A DNA stretch of 64,000 nucleotides from Desmodesmus armatus (Eukaryota; Chlorophyta; Chlorophyceae; Sphaeropleales; Scenedesmaceae). Shown one piece after another: positions 37,667-51,700 of this stretch. The first letter of the stretch is position 1, and the number at the start of each line of letters is the position of its first letter. The notes beneath the pieces are model-generated. The model did no database searches and was not told where the DNA came from. It saw only the letters and a list, made by a program, of their open reading frames with translations. The translations under genes were made by a program, and so were the position numbers. Location: contig VIIQ02000203.1 of the NCBI GenBank assembly GCA_007449985.2, positions 98,193 through 162,192 of the forward strand, read 5' to 3'.

Positions 37667-40381
37667 TCAGTTTGAGGTCAGGGTGAGGGTCATGCGGGTC
37701 ACAAGGTGGCCTGCATACGCTGCCAGCGGGGAGTGCTGGTTGAATGTCAAGCTGTACTTGTGAGCTGGGTAGTTGACCACTCGTGCCAACACCTTGGAAG
37801 CCTTGGGGCCGGCCGCTGCATCACCAGGCCGACCGCCTGCACAGCAACGGCATGCAAGTACTGTTCAGAGTGCCACAGCGTGGGGGCAGAGGGTTGCGCG
37901 TCGAGTGATACTGTGATGTTGATTGGTCACTTTCTTTGAGAGCGCCAAGCATCAAGAAAGCTTGAATGCGGCGAGTGCAGCACACATTGGATTGCAGGCG
38001 GTACCCTAAACTCTAGTGTGATAATTGTTGCTGTTACAAGGTTCAGGTTGAGCCTGAACACCCCGTAGGGAGCCGACAAGGCTCATGCGGGCGACGTGTC
38101 TGCCAGCACAGCTCTTGACGTCAAGGGTAGCCGGCATCGCTTGCTCATGCCCTGCTGTCTTGTAAGCCAACAATCATGAACACAAGGTCCTGTAAGGCTC
38201 AGTGCCCCTTTCCATCAGGTTCATCAGCCTCACCTGCCCCAGCCTCCTCCATTAGTGTGACAGTGAGTGAGTGAGAACGGGCGGCTGTCTGAGGGCGGCT
38301 GTCTTGAGCCTACAGCTAGCTGTCTGTAGGGAGGGGGGTGACGTGTATTAATCCACTGCTGTGCGATAGCATTCACACTGGATACACTGGGTAGGCCAAA
38401 ACCGTATTAGAGTCAGGAATTGTGCCCCAGGAGACTGGCGGCAAGCTTCAGACCAGCAGATAGGACCCCCAACCTCCCACTTCCCCACCCACCAACATCA
38501 ACCTCAGTCCCCTTCCATCAGCCTCACCTGCCCCAGCCTCCTCCATTAGTGTGACAGTGAGTGAGAAGGGCGGCTGTGCTCTGTGCAGCAGCGTGGCCTG
38601 CAGTGGAGGTGGGATGGACACCATCCCTCCTGCTGTTGCAGCGCCCCTACACGCCACCAACAGGTCCTGCAGCAATGTGGCAATGAGCGAGGGAGGGGCA
38701 GCAGGTGTCTCTGTCATCACTTGTGTCGGCACGTATATGATTTGTCACAACCAGCCAGTCAATTCCATTGGCCAGCCCCTCACATCACAGATCTATGCAT
38801 CCTGTGCAAGCCAACCCTGAACCAGCCAAGAACATGGTTGAAGATGCAGTATGTCCAGGACAAATTATATTGGCTGTTGGCTATCGACAAAATGCAACTG
38901 CATGTTGCTCAAACGACAGTGATCACACTCTAGCAAATTATCCCTCAGTCATATGCCGCATAGAGATGCTCCCTGTGTGTGACCTACAGGGAGCATCTAT
39001 ATGCGGCATATGACTGAGGGATAATCAACTAACATGTGGAACTGCCGTTTGAGCAACATGCAGTTGACCTAGCACCAACCTGCTGCAGCTCATGTCACTC
39101 ACGCAGTCCACCTCAAAAGCACCAGCAGCAGTGATGCGGCAACTCTAGGAAACCATGCCACAGTCATATGCTGCATAGAGAGAGGGCTGCATGTACGCCA
39201 CACACGGGCTGAACCTAGCGCCAACCTGCTACAGCTCATGCCACTCACACAGTCAACATCCAAAGCAACAGCAGGCTCGTGTCACCCATATATGCCCTCT
39301 CTGCCGGCTTAGACCCAAATCATCCATGAACATGCTTCAAGCATCCGGGAACAACTGAGGACACATAACAATGGCTGGTGTACCATCAACATGCCGCATC
39401 TGCATGTGGCCCAAACATCACACTAAAGCAAAGTGCTTCTACTCTGTCTGTATGCCACACACTGGACCCAGCGCCAACCTGCTCAAACTCATGTCAACCT
39501 ACTAATTCAAAGTCACTCACACAGTCAACCTCCAGAGCACTAGCAGTAGTGATGCGGCCGCTGACACCCCTATGGTTGAAGATGGAACAATTTTTGTACA
39601 CAAAACAATGGTTGTTGTGCAATAAACATGAAGCATCTGCATGGCTCATTTATCAGCTACAACTACACTCTTTGTGTGCCACACACAGGCTGGATCCACC
39701 AACAACCTGCTCAAACCCCTGCCACTCACACAGTCGACCTCCAAAGCACCAGCAGCAGTGATGCGGCCGCTGGCACCCCTACTGCGGGTGGGGCAGCAGG
39801 AGGGGGCATCCCCAGGGGGTGGCTGGCGCACGATGTGCAGGCGGAAACAGCTGTCCTCAACCTGCACAGCAACAGACAGTGTGTGCACACCACATGGTGC
39901 TGCAGATTGACTTTCATTTTGGTGTGCACGCAGCAGGACACTGCAGGTCAGCTGAATGGTCTACGGTGCTATGCTTATCCCTACATGCCTGTCTTGTCCT
40001 GCATTGACCGTCATGTGCTGTGATGTAATCTACTCATGTACTCTATTGCAAGGGGGGGGGGGTGCCCCAAGTTGGACATGCTGCTGCAGCAGGTGTTGAT
40101 GTTGTATGATGTTGCTTGTGCACGTTCCGTGATGCAGTGCTGCAGTGATGCAGCTGGAAACAAGTGTCCACTCATCTTGCTACTGAATAATTAAACAAGC
40201 TCCCTTCCTGTGGACACTTTGCTGATGTTGACGCCCTGATTTGCACGGTCCCCTGGCTTGCTGGCTAGTGCCCGGGTTGGGACTCTGTCCCGAACAACTG
40301 TACTGTACTGTACTGTTACAGGTCACTGCTACAGGCTATGGCTCAATCCACATGGCAACAGCGCTGACCAACCTAGCCCTG

Positions 40382-40416
<35 letters not shown>

Positions 40417-40805
40417 CCGCTGACCTGCTCCTGCAGCACGGCGTCATAGGGGAAGAGATCTAACAGGAAGGGGTCCAGCTGCTTGTGGTGCTTCAGCGCC
40501 CGCACTTGCACCCGCCGTTTGTCCGCCTGATTGCCTCAGCTGCAAAGGGACCAAACGTGTTGGCACCCGTGGCTCCACCTCCTGCTGCTGCTGCTGCCGC
40601 TGCTACTGGAGGTGGCTCTGGCGCTGAAATGCCTGCTGCTGCTGCTGCTGCTGCTGCTGCTACTGCTTTGTCAGCAGCTGCTGGTGGTGGGGGTGATGCT
40701 TCTGCTGCTGCTTTGTCACCAGCTGCTGCGGCTGCTGCTTCTGCTGCTGACGTGCCACCTGCTGCTGGTGACTGGTTGGGCTGTGCTGCATCATTGCTGG
40801 CGACA

Positions 40806-40837
<32 letters not shown>

Positions 40838-41029
40838 CAAATCGCGCAGGTAGAGGCGTGGATCCCAACCATCCTCATGCACTGAGACACACAGCTGCAC
40901 AGGTGCATAGGTGCCCAGTGGCTGGTACTGCAGGGGGTGGCGGTACAGCTGGACCACCTGGCTGAACCTCTGGCGGCAGCAGGTGAACACGCTGACAGGT
41001 GCTGCTGCTGCTGGTGCTGCTGCTGCTGG

Positions 41030-41061
<32 letters not shown>

Positions 41062-41209
41062 GTGGTGCTGGAGTTGCTGCTGCTGCTGCTGCTGGTGGTG
41101 GTGCTGGTGGCGGTTGTGGTGCTGGTGGTGGGGTCGCTGCTGGGGTTGCCACTGCTGCTACCACTGCTTCTGGTGGTGATGCTGCCATGGCAGAAGCAAG
41201 GGAAGCCAT
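37667..41209 (-). CDS. Uncharacterised Ala/Pro-rich protein
   Basis: The frame opens with an ATG at 41209 (MASLASAMAAS, like an organelle-targeting start). It runs through long Ala/Pro stretches to LYRHPLQYQPLGTYAPVQLC and DPRLYLRDLA. After a probable short intron near 40520 it continues ADKRRVQVRALKHHKQLDPF to a donor at 40425. Further exons in phase are 39861-39730 (VEDSCFRLHIVRQPPPGD), 38666-38528 (LLHRAQPPFSLTVTLMEEAG) and 37836-37667 (KVLARVVNYPAHKYSLTFNQ, ending TLTLTSN-stop). All four junctions have GT/AG and matching phase. I do not recognise the family. The C-terminal half alternates like beta strands, but that is only an impression. Introns carry exon-end copies. Confidence 0.6.
38225..38300 (-). 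repeat. Copy of the LTVTLMEEAG exon end
   Basis: 38225-38300 repeats the 3' end and donor of exon 38666-38528 (bases for LTVTLMEEAGAG then GTGAGG), with an extra GAGT unit in the Ser/Thr part. It lies about 290 bp downstream of the real exon in transcript order. Confidence 0.8.
38894..39066. repeat. Hairpin with about 80-bp arms in an intron
   Basis: CAACTGCATGTTGCTCAAACG at the left end pairs with CGTTTGAGCAACATGCAGTTG at the right. TTATCCCTCAGTCATATG and GATGCTCCCTGT pair with ACAGGGAGCATC and CATATGACTGAGGGATAA around a 13-bp loop. One arm carries extra unpaired bases. Confidence 0.85.
39100..39570 (-). repeat. Copies of the ITAAGALEVDC exon end
   Basis: The donor end of exon 39861-39730 (bases for RITAAGALEVDC then GTGAGT) recurs near 39524-39560 and 39106-39145, with a weaker piece near 39255-39275. 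Spacing is about 210 and 420 bp. Decay increases with distance from the intact exon. Confidence 0.75.
40247..40320 (+). repeat. Dispersed element with an (ACTGT)n tail, copy 1
   Basis: GCTTGCTGGCTAGTGCCCGGGTTGGGACTCTGTCCCGAACAACTGTACTGT-type sequence matches 52763-52842 over about 50 bp before both enter ACTGT pentamers. The GGTTGRGACTC core is weakly B-box-like. A tailed retroposon 3' end is possible. Confidence 0.55.
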
Positions 41210-43839
41210 ATATGTGCTGCCGCGCTGCTTTCGTCCTGCTTGGCTACACACTGAGATTTGTATCAGTGCTGTTGCTATATGTCCACTGCTAGTATTCGGC
41301 GCACCACACCCTGCCTGGCAGCCTCAGGGTCGTGGTAAGCTTCAGTCTGGTCTAGCTATTGTCAGCAGTAGCTGTCACATTGCTGCGCTGAGTACCTGCA
41401 CACAAAGCAGGCAAAATCGACATGGCTAGATGAAAGTACAGCTAAAATTGCGCAGGAGTACACTGCTGCAAGCAAAGAGCTCGTATGTAAGTGACCCCCC
41501 ACACACTGCAACTGTAAGTGGAGTCAGCAATGCAGCAGCAAGCTGCCAGACTGCTCCGCGCTGCCGATTACCGTTTTAAACTCACAGTTGCAGTGCGGAA
41601 AGCATTCTCACCGTCGGTTGCGCTCGTAGCTACACTGTGGCCAAAGTTCCAGGACGTGATCAAGGTGTGGTTCAATGTGACACAGTGATTGATAGGCAGA
41701 GGGGAGGCACACTCAACAGAGATGCGAGGGATCAGTCAGAACGTTTGTAGATACACGTTCTAGTAACGCTGTATGGCACGGACCATGCCAAGCTCAACAA
41801 CACAGTTTAGTCCTAGTTTGACTGCAATGTTGTGTTAACTTGGTCGCTTCGGGTGATGGTGTATGTGCCTGGCAGCTGTGGTATTCAATGTAGTAGTGAC
41901 TCAAAGTACTGTATGAACTGTTCACCTCCTCCCACCACAATCATGAATGCATATCTCCACACTGATTACTGAACAGACAATCATTGATTGATCAGACCTG
42001 CTGTGCTAGTAACAGGCCAGTTGCCTATGGCTTGAGCCTTGACAAACTGCCATAGATTTGAAAATAGTTGCACCATATTGCAGCGTCAAAAAAATGATGC
42101 CCACCCGTAGCAGCATGTGTGAGCACTGGTGCACACTGGATGGTTGCTGGATTTGCAAGGGCAGGACTGCTGAGACAGTGCCCGGAACCGGGGAGGTAGC
42201 GCAAGGGCAGGACTGCTGATGAGGAGGCTGCCCAAACAGGTCAGAAAGGTATTTCTTGCGTCAGCTTGCATGCCTATGCGTGATGTGTGTCGACCAGGTA
42301 AGGATGTGTGTCGACCAGGTACTGTCCGCAAGGGTCCTCACGCCACCTTGGCCACATGCAGCGAGAGTCCCCAGAGCAGGCTAGTTATGTGGTCACGATA
42401 CCAGGTCTGACAATGGCTGGAATTCGGGTCTGAATGAACAGCTGTTGCGAGCAGGGTTAGGAAAAATGGCGCGAAAATAGCCGGGAGCGGTTTTCACGAC
42501 TCGTGAAGCCGACTCGACAAGCAAAACCAATAGCAAAATGTGTGGAGACTACCAGCTTGCAGCTGAGTCATGAATGCACGATCCTATACCTGGTGTGTGT
42601 GGCAGTTGCCCTTGGTGGTGTGTGTTTTTTTTGGGGGCTGGTCTTGTTTGCCGGTCTTGCTGCAGGTTTTTCTTGCAGGTGTGTCTTCCCAGTTCATCCC
42701 GTGTGGAGAGTACCGCTCAGCGGTGAAAGTATCCACTTGTAACAACCTCCCCCCCCCAAAAAAAAATGTTTCCCTTCATGCGAACAACCTGACCACCACA
42801 GCAGTCGTGGCTGAAGACTCAAACTCAAGGGGCTTCCTGCACCAGCCAACCAACCACTACTGTGCATGGTGCCTGTGTGCAACAAGGGTGGCCCTCAGGG
42901 TTTTTGTTAGGTTGGTGTGCAGCAGCCACCACCACTATGTTGCAAGGTCAACACATCAACCAGGGCTAAGATGTGGCAGTGCTGATAGAAGCTGGCTTCT
43001 GCCCAGCTTCCATGAACAACGAAGAACAACAGTCGTGTACACGTATCAACACACCTGTGGGTGGCTACACAACGCCCCTAAGCAACACACCACGCAAGAT
43101 ACCTGTCCTTACAACACCCAAACCAAGGTTGCTACACCAATACACATGCGTTGTACACACCTGGCATGGCCCAGTACAAGAACCCCGCGGCACGCGGCTG
43201 CTCAAACCCTACCCTGTACACTGTCCAGCACAACATGGGTGCAGGGCATGCCCAGTCAGTACTGCTCTCGCAAACATGCACTCATCTTCGAACAGCCTGC
43301 TGCAGTGCAGCAGCGCTGCTTCAAACCACACACTGTGGCACACTGCATAATTGCGCAGGAACACAGTGTACACAGTCCTGCACTGTTCAGCACAGCACAG
43401 CCGAAGCCAATCCATGCTCTGCAGGACGACAGGATCACAGCGTGCATGAGCTCGATCACATGCACGAGACACAGCTACAACAGCCACTGCCCCCCACACT
43501 GGCTGCCTCCTCCCAACCGCTCACCCCCTTGCACCTCCTCTCAACACACAGCCGCTCACCGCCACTGCTCCTGCCACGACTGCTCAGTCCACCACCGCCC
43601 CTGCTGCCCTGATGCAGCAACAGACGACAGACAACACCACTGTACACCTAGCAAGCTCCTGCCTTATGCCAGCTTCTTGGTGCTGATGTTCTTGCTGCTG
43701 ACGATCACTGCTGCACCCACAGCAGCCTGGTCCATGTCGGGTGCACCGCAACCTCATGCCTGCTTCTTGGCACTGCTGCTCCTGCTGCTGACGATCACTG
43801 CTGCGTCCACAGCAGTTGCTCCCGGTACGCACAACAGCC
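41210..43839. other. Spacer between two minus-strand genes
   Basis: No exon is supported in 41.25-43.6 kb. It holds a 19-bp tandem duplication (GATGTGTGTCGACCAGGTA, 42282-42319) and a 30-bp fragment of the dispersed repeat at 42173. A 19-bp direct repeat (GCAAGGGCAGGACTGCTGA) near 42155 and 42201 flanks that fragment and looks like its target-site duplication. The long plus-strand open frame here is discussed under rejected items. Confidence 0.45.
43665..43839 (-). repeat. Two extra copies of the desaturase terminal coding block
   Basis: Downstream of the stop, 43839-43755 and 43745-43665 repeat the bases encoding [13 protein letters not shown] and the following Lys-rich end (43925-43840 in the gene). 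Spacing is about 85-100 bp. The copies could be alternative 3' ends or simple UTR repeats. Confidence 0.8.
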
Positions 43840-46800
43840 TCATGCCTGCTTCTTGGTGCCAACACCCCTCTTGCTGCTGACGATCACTGCTGCATCCACA
43901 GCAGCCTGGTCCATGTCTGGTGCACAGCCCAGCTGGCGCAGGCACTCAGTGAAGTGGGACAGGATGGCGAAGAGGTGGGGGTGCTGCACATAGCGGATGC
44001 CGCGCTTCCTGCACACACAACGGCAGACACAAGAAGCAACAGCTTTGATCAACACTCTCGACGATGGGAGAAAATCACTGCAAAATACTCCAGTTGCTGA
44101 CTTTTGAGTGTGGTGCGGGGCACAGTGATATGCCATGCAGCACCTATCTCCTACATTCTAGCCCAACCCTGAGCGCACAGCACCAAGTACCCCCCCCCCA
44201 CCAGCCATATGGCCCAAGCAACTGCCACTCACTCGCACTCCTCCCGCACGACCTTGGCGATGGCGGGGTAGTGGCCAAAGGAGATGGCGGGAAACAGGTG
44301 GTGCTCAATCTGTGAAGCAGCAAGACAAACCCACAAAACGTGTCAGAGCCAGATGCAATCCCAGGTACTGTCTAGCAAAGCCAGCAGCACAGCCGAGCTT
44401 ACTGTCCTTCCACACAGCACGACACAGCTACACACAACCCTGCAAGACACAACCCACATGGTATGGTGCACAGGATGATACTGCTGCTGCACCACCTCGC
44501 CAACCCCTGCTCACCCTCACCACCACATGCACACAAATAGAGGACAACGTGCAACACGCACCCTATCTCCCCCCTCCCACACCACCCCCATACCTGCAGG
44601 TTGAGTCCCCCAGTGAAGAAGTTTGCAATGTGTCCCCCCCAGTTTGCACTGGCCAGCACCTGCTGCTCACACCAGTCACGCTGGGACAACTCAGTCAGCA
44701 GAACCTACAGTCAAACATCAACCAACAGCAGCAGCAGCAGCAGCAGGATGAGAAGCAGCCAGCACAACCTGCAGCAGCTGTCGTTCATCTGGACACGCCA
44801 GAAGCGACTTTTCAGCACCTGCCGGACGTTTTGTGTGGTGTGCTATGAACATTCTCGCACTGCTGCTGCCGGGCTGGTCCCTTTCAGGTATCAGGTATTA
44901 GCGACCCAACGCAAGCACACTGAAGGGGTTTGCCAAACGGTCCCCTCACCCCACCACCACCGTACAGGACTTCACAGTTCCATTTGGATCTGAGACTCCC
45001 CCCCCCCCCCCCCCGGGACCCTCTGCCCCGTGCTCCAGGGCGCGCAGCCCCCCCCCCATCAAAACGCACACACAAGACTATCACAGCCCCATCAGCATGC
45101 AGCTCCTGCTCACCTTCTTTGTGTCTGCTGCCCCCCCTGGCAGTGGCTTGTTCTCAGGCACGTTGTGGGACACGAAGAACATCATCGCCAGCAGGATGCT
45201 CAGGGAGGTGCTGTGATGACAGCAATGGTGGGGGGGGGGGGGTGGAATACAGGTGAGACACAGAAGCAGCATTTATCAAGAAAACCATGGCGACATCATC
45301 GACAGCAGGATGCTCAGGGAGGCGCTACAATAACAGCAAAGGGGGGGGGGTCAGTCCAGGTTTGTACATGAGTCAGACCATGTTTGTCAGCATTTTTTGA
45401 CACGCTGTGTTGGCAGAAGCTGGAATGCATTCATAACATGTTGACTGATGGAAAACCATGTTTTGTGGGTTTGACCTGCACTAAACAACAGTGTAGCAAT
45501 ATGCGGAAGGCACTCGACACCATATCCACCCCCTCTCCCATCACCCTGTCTTGCCCCACACCTGTATGCAGCCGCCCCCACCAGAGCCGCCAGTCGTGCA
45601 GCAGTGGGCACCACCAGTCAAACAACAGCTGCTCGACACCCTCTGGACCCCCTGCCCCTCCCGTGATTCCCCACTCCATGCCCTTGCCTCGTCCTGTAAG
45701 CAGCTGCTCTCAACAATGCCGCCTGTCAGACGAAAACTCTCTGCACCCCCCACCTCCCCCCCTCCCACCCCCCCCCCCCCGCCCCCAAACGCCTGTCCTT
45801 GCCCCATACCTGTATGCAGCCGCCCCCACCAGAGCTGCCTTCCAGCCGTGCAGAAGTGTCGGCACCACCAGCAGCAGGCCGTAGTGGGCAGCCTTGCCCA
45901 GCAACACACTGGCACGCTCTGCACCACGACACAACATGATACGACAGGAAGGAAATACTGTCCATGAAAGATGCGGGCCAGACGCAAGGCACAGTACAGC
46001 ACCCCATGAACATGCAGTGGCGTACAACGCTACATGCGGTGGTGCCCCCAGCAGCTCAGCGCCCACCGTCCTGTTGTTGAGAAGTTGTCCAGCTTCCCCC
46101 AGCTGGAAGGCCACATGCATTCAAAGCATGGGGCCCAAATCCCCCTCCCCCTCCCCCTCCCCACTTCAAAACAACCTGCCTACCCCACCCCACCCTTAAA
46201 AAGAGACCGGCACAGGTTTGAAAGCCCCCCCCCTCCACACGCTATCAGTAGCCCCCTGCCAAAAGACACGCACCTCCCCACGTTGCTCCCAGCAGCTCTG
46301 CCCCGATTGTCCTGTTGTTGAACAGAGCAGAGAAGTCTCCCAGCTGGAATGCTAGGTGCATGAAGGGGTAAGCCACCCATATGTAGATGTGCTGCCACCT
46401 GTGCCACGGCTTCAGGGGCAGACGAGTGTCGAAGCGCAGCATCGGGTACATACTGTGAAACAAGCGGGGGTGAGGAGAGCGGGGGGGGGGGGGGGAGCAG
46501 AAAGGTTAGCAATTGACTGCAACAGAACACGAAGGAGTGCGGCTTACATGAAGCTGAGACGCCCAATGCAACCACTCTGAGCACTTCATGATGTTGCAGC
46601 ATGCGACGCACGGCACGGCACAGGACAGCACACTGTGCCCCCCCCCCCCCCCCCCCACCCCCCACCCCCACCCCCCACACACACACACACTGCCCCCCCC
46701 CCCCCCCCCGGGGACTACTCACCTGCACACGTCCTCATCCAGTGTCTGGTCATTGGTGTGGATGTGGTGAGACACCTGCAACAGCACCAGCAGACCAACA

Positions 46801-48067
46801 CGGTCATTGCAAAGACACGGCTCAACAGCCTGGCCGACTGCAGATTATCAAAGCAGTCACACCCAGTGACAAACGCGTTTTCGACCATTTGATGCCCCTT
46901 CCCCTCATCACCCAGCACCACCATGCAGAGCCCCCCCCCCCCCACCCACCCCCCACCCACCCCCCCCCACACACACCCCCCACCCCCACCCCCAGTCACA
47001 CCTGGTGGTGATAGCGCCACATGAGTGATGAGCTCCACACACACACGTGCCCCCACTTACCACTCTACGCCTGTCTCCTCCCCTCACCCCCCCCCCACCA
47101 CCATCACCCCTCTACGCCTGTCTCCCCCCCTCACCCCCCCCCCACCACCACCACCACCCCTCTACGCCTGTATCCCACCCTCACCCCCCACCACCACCAC
47201 CACCACCCCAACCCAACACCAACTCTCTGCACCCCCCCCCCCCCCCCCGCGTTCACCTGGTGGTGATAGCGCCACATGAGTGATGAGCTCCACACACACA
47301 CGTGCCCCCACTTACCACTCTACGCCTGTCTCCTCCCCTCACCCCCCCCCCCCCACCATCACCCCTCTACGCCTGTCTCCCCCCCTCACCCCCCCCCCCC
47401 CACCACCACCACCCCTCTACGCCTGTATCCCACCCTCACCCCCCACCACCACCACCACCACCCCAACCCAACACCAACTCTCTGCACCCCCCCCCCCCCC
47501 CCCCCGCGTTCACCTGGTGGTGATAGCGCCACATGAGTGATGAGCTCCACACACACACGTGCCCCCACTTACCACTCTACGCCTGTCTCCTCCCGTCACC
47601 CCCCCCCCACCACCACCCCTCTACGCCTGTCTCCCCCCCTCACCCCCCCCCACCACCACCACCCCTCTACGCCTGTATCCCACCCTCACCCCCACCACCA
47701 CCACCACCACCCCAACCCAACACCAACTCTCTGCACCCCCCCCCCCCCCCCGCGTTCACCTGGTGGTGGTAGCGCCACATGAGTGATGAGCTCCACACAC
47801 ACGTGCCCCCCATTACCACTCTACTCCTGTCTCCCCCCCCCCCCACCCCCACCCCACCCCCCACCCTCCACCACCACCACCCCACCCCACCCCCACACCA
47901 ATTCTCTCCACCCTCCCCCCCCCCCCAAACACACACACAGTCACACCTGGTGGTGGTAGCGCCACATGAGTGATGAGCCCCCGATCAGGTCGTCAGTCAG
48001 ACCCAGCAGCACATTGATCAGGGGGTGGGTGGACATGGCCCCGTGGTTGCCTGACAGAACAGGCGAA

Positions 48068-48108
<41 letters not shown>

Positions 48109-48667
48109 GAGTGATGTGAGAGTGAGACACGACCTGCAATATGCACTGTGGTTGCCTTGCATAGCAGAACCTCAGGATGTCAATGAAGTCTCCTTTGCTG
48201 TCTTGCTTTGAATCAGGCTACTATCTGGTGTAGGTGGTGCAGACCACTGACGGGGATCGGGGTTTCTCCCCACCTTAGTGTTTCAACCGGTTCAACCCTG
48301 GCAGGCAATGCCATTGATGTGTGGCGAATGTGTCTGCGTGTAACATTTTCTTCCCCAGAACACCGACCAAGTATAGCAACACGAATTATCCAATGTATTT
48401 TCAGTGAGAGTCAGGAACGAGAGTGGGGCATGACAGGACTGCTCTGTGGTCTCCTAATGCTGTGTTGCAGTGGGAGCATACCGGGGCAAAACCTTCCATG
48501 CATGTTTGCTGTAGGTGTGTGGTCGCTGTCTGTGTGTGGCAAATGCATTGATGCGGCAGCAGTGAAACACTACCATCTGATCAAGCTGTCATACTCACCA
48601 CAGTGCTGAATGGTCACTCCGATCCAGCCGCCAGCAATGCCTGCAACAGCAGCAGCAGCGGCACCAA

Positions 48668-48708
<41 letters not shown>

Positions 48709-51700
48709 CAAGCAGCAGCAGCACAAGCAGCAGCAGCAGCAGCAGCACCACAAGCAGCAGCGTCAGAAGTGGGGCAACAGCACAAGCAGCAGCACCATTT
48801 CACAGCAGGGCTATGCACGCCATACATTCAAATGCCAGGCCATACCCACAACAAGTCCAAACATGGCATCATGCCTGCCTGCCCATACCCTTCTCAATGC
48901 TGCTGAAAAGACCTCCCCTCCCAAACTCAGCCATGCGCACCCCCAACATCAAACAACAGTAGATTCCAGCACATTTTTATCCCTGCCAACACCCCCCCCC
49001 TGCATACCAGATTCTATCCCCTCCCCTCCTCCACCCTGAGTGCGCCCCCCTCTCACCCAACTAGAGTCGCGGTTGTTCAACTCACCTCCACACTGCTGAT
49101 TTCCCCCCCCCCCCCCAAAGTCTCCAACTGTGCCCGCCTCTCACCCAGCAGCAGTCCCCCATCACTGCCGGGTACAGACCCCTCCGTCCCCACACTGGGC
49201 CATGACCACCCCCTATTTGCATCGTACTCATTCCCACATGTGTTTTCTACCCCCACCCCCCCCCCACCCCCACCAGACCCCCACCAGACCCCCCCCCCTC
49301 CAGCCCCCCTCTCACCCAGCAGCAGTCCCCCCATCACTCCCGGGTACTTCATGTAGAGCAGGTAGGTGGCAACAGCAAAGCTCAGCACAGCAAGGGCAGC
49401 AACCTGCAGGACAACACACGGCAACAACAGACGGCAAGAGATGCAGCAGGCAACATATGATCAAGACTGTGCATGCAGGTGAAAGCCAGCTCTGCTGTCA
49501 GGCACCTGCACATGACAGTCGGTGCTGCCACCACTTATCTGGACGAATGCATACAGCTTCCTGGCTCCATGTGGGAGGGTACTGCGCCTTACCTACCCCT
49601 ACAAACATGCACACCCCCTGCACCTTGACAGGAACCCCACCCAATCCATACCACCACTATCGCCAACACCTCCACCCACCCTCTCTTGTTGTGCCAGTGG
49701 GAACTCAGTCAGGTCAACATTTAGTGCTGTTTCCACAAATGCTGGAAAGCAGTATGAAAAGAAAGGTGTTCGTGCTGCCCTGGCCGGTCTGCTCAGACTA
49801 AATCCCACCGGCTGGGACTTATGTAAAAGTTGAACTACAAATGCGGTTCCCTGCTGTGAGTCTTGCTGACCATGCTTTACCAGCCCCAGCGCACACACAC
49901 CTTGCAGCTTCATATGCCCCCATCTTCTCCCTTCAGTAACAGTTACAGTTACAGTAATAGTCTCAGCAAAACCAGGAAAACCACCCACCTCGCTGCCCCT
50001 CCTGTGCCAGCCCCTGTTCTCAGCCCCTGCAAACACCTCCTTGCGCACTCGGCTGCGGATGTCAGAGTAAAGGGGACTGTCCGACGGGTCTGCAGGGGCA
50101 AGGCATACAGGACACAGGTGAAGCTTCATATAGAGGCAGGTTTCAGAGTGTGTCTGCACACAGGCCGAACCAGTGAGCAATTGCTGTATCTGACAAGGTG
50201 TGCAAGGGACAGGGAAGCTCCACAGGGAAGCCCTTCAGCAGTGGCAGCTTGCCAAACACTGCTGCTGCTGCCCCCCCCCCCCCCACCCCCCCCCCCCCAC
50301 CCCCCCCCCTTCCTTCCCCCTCCGTCCTGTAATCCCTCCCCTTCCACTCACCCCCCCTCCTTCGACAAATGCGGACCAACTCACAGGGTGCACGAGGGAC
50401 AGCCTCCACACGGAATCCCTCCAGCAATGCAGCTTGCCAAACACAGCTGCTGCTGTCTCCCCCCCCCCCCCCCCCCGGGTCCTCAACCCTCAGACCAACC
50501 TACAGAGTGCACAAGGGACAGACTCCACAGGAACATCAACCAGCAGCGGCACACGCCCACAACCACTTCCACCCCCCCTCCTCCTACCACTGCAACCCCA
50601 CTCACAGGGTGCACGAGTGACGAACTCCACAGGGAATCCCTCCAGCAGCGGCAGCTTGCCAAACACAGCTGCCGCCGTCTCCACGCGCAGGTGGTACGAC
50701 TAAAAAAGGGCTGTGGCGTCCCTGTGGATGGCCAGGTTGATGAGCCACTCACCCCCCTCCCCTTCCGCTCTATTACCCCCCCCCCTTTCCCGTCCCAGGC
50801 CATCCCCCCTCACGCCCCCAACCCCCCCCCCCCCACACACACACACACACACACTTGCAAATGTACTTACATGGTGCACGAGGGACAGACTCCACAGGGA
50901 AGCCCTCCAGCAATGGAAGCTTGCCAAACACTGCCGCTGCCGTCTCCACGCGCAGGTGGTACGACTCAAACAGTGCTGTGGCGTCCCGGTGAATGGCCAG
51001 GTTGATCAGCCACTCACCCCCAGGGTGGTTGGGGATGAAGGGGGACAGGTCGTACGCCTTGCCACGGTACACAGTCCACTGCAGGGGAGGGGGGGGGGGT
51101 AGCAGGCAGGCAGACATGCAGATGGTGCAGCTTGAAGTACATGTACCTTGAGATTAATGTGCTTGGTGGGTCGTATGCCTTGCCGCAGTACACAGTCCAC
51201 TGCAGGGGGTACATGATAGGGTGCATTGTGGCAAGTAGGCAGGCAGACGGTGCACTTTGACGTGTGTGTCAGGTGCGGTGCAAGATAGTTCTTGTTTCAG
51301 CAATCAAATAGCAGTCTTGCATGCGGGATAGCTTGTACGCCTTGCTTCGGTACACAGTCCACTGCAGGGGGTTGTGGTGGCAGGCATTCAGGCAGATGGT
51401 GCGTCGAGACAATGTGTGTGAAGTGTTGTGTGGCCATGAGCCTTGCCGTGGTGTACTGTCCACTGCAGGGGAAACAAACGGCAGGAGGACCGCAACTGCA
51501 CCTCTGAAAACAAACAGCGACGAATGCATGACAGGCCTTCAAAGGCATGGGAGGGGGGTAGCACAGTGCATTCAGATGTGGCCGTTGCCTGCAGGTAACC
51601 AAACACATGATCACAGGGTATGGTGGGGGGGGGGGAGTGCAAGTGGGCAACATGAACCATACAGCAAAGGGACAGGGGAGGGGGGGGAGGGCAGTCAACT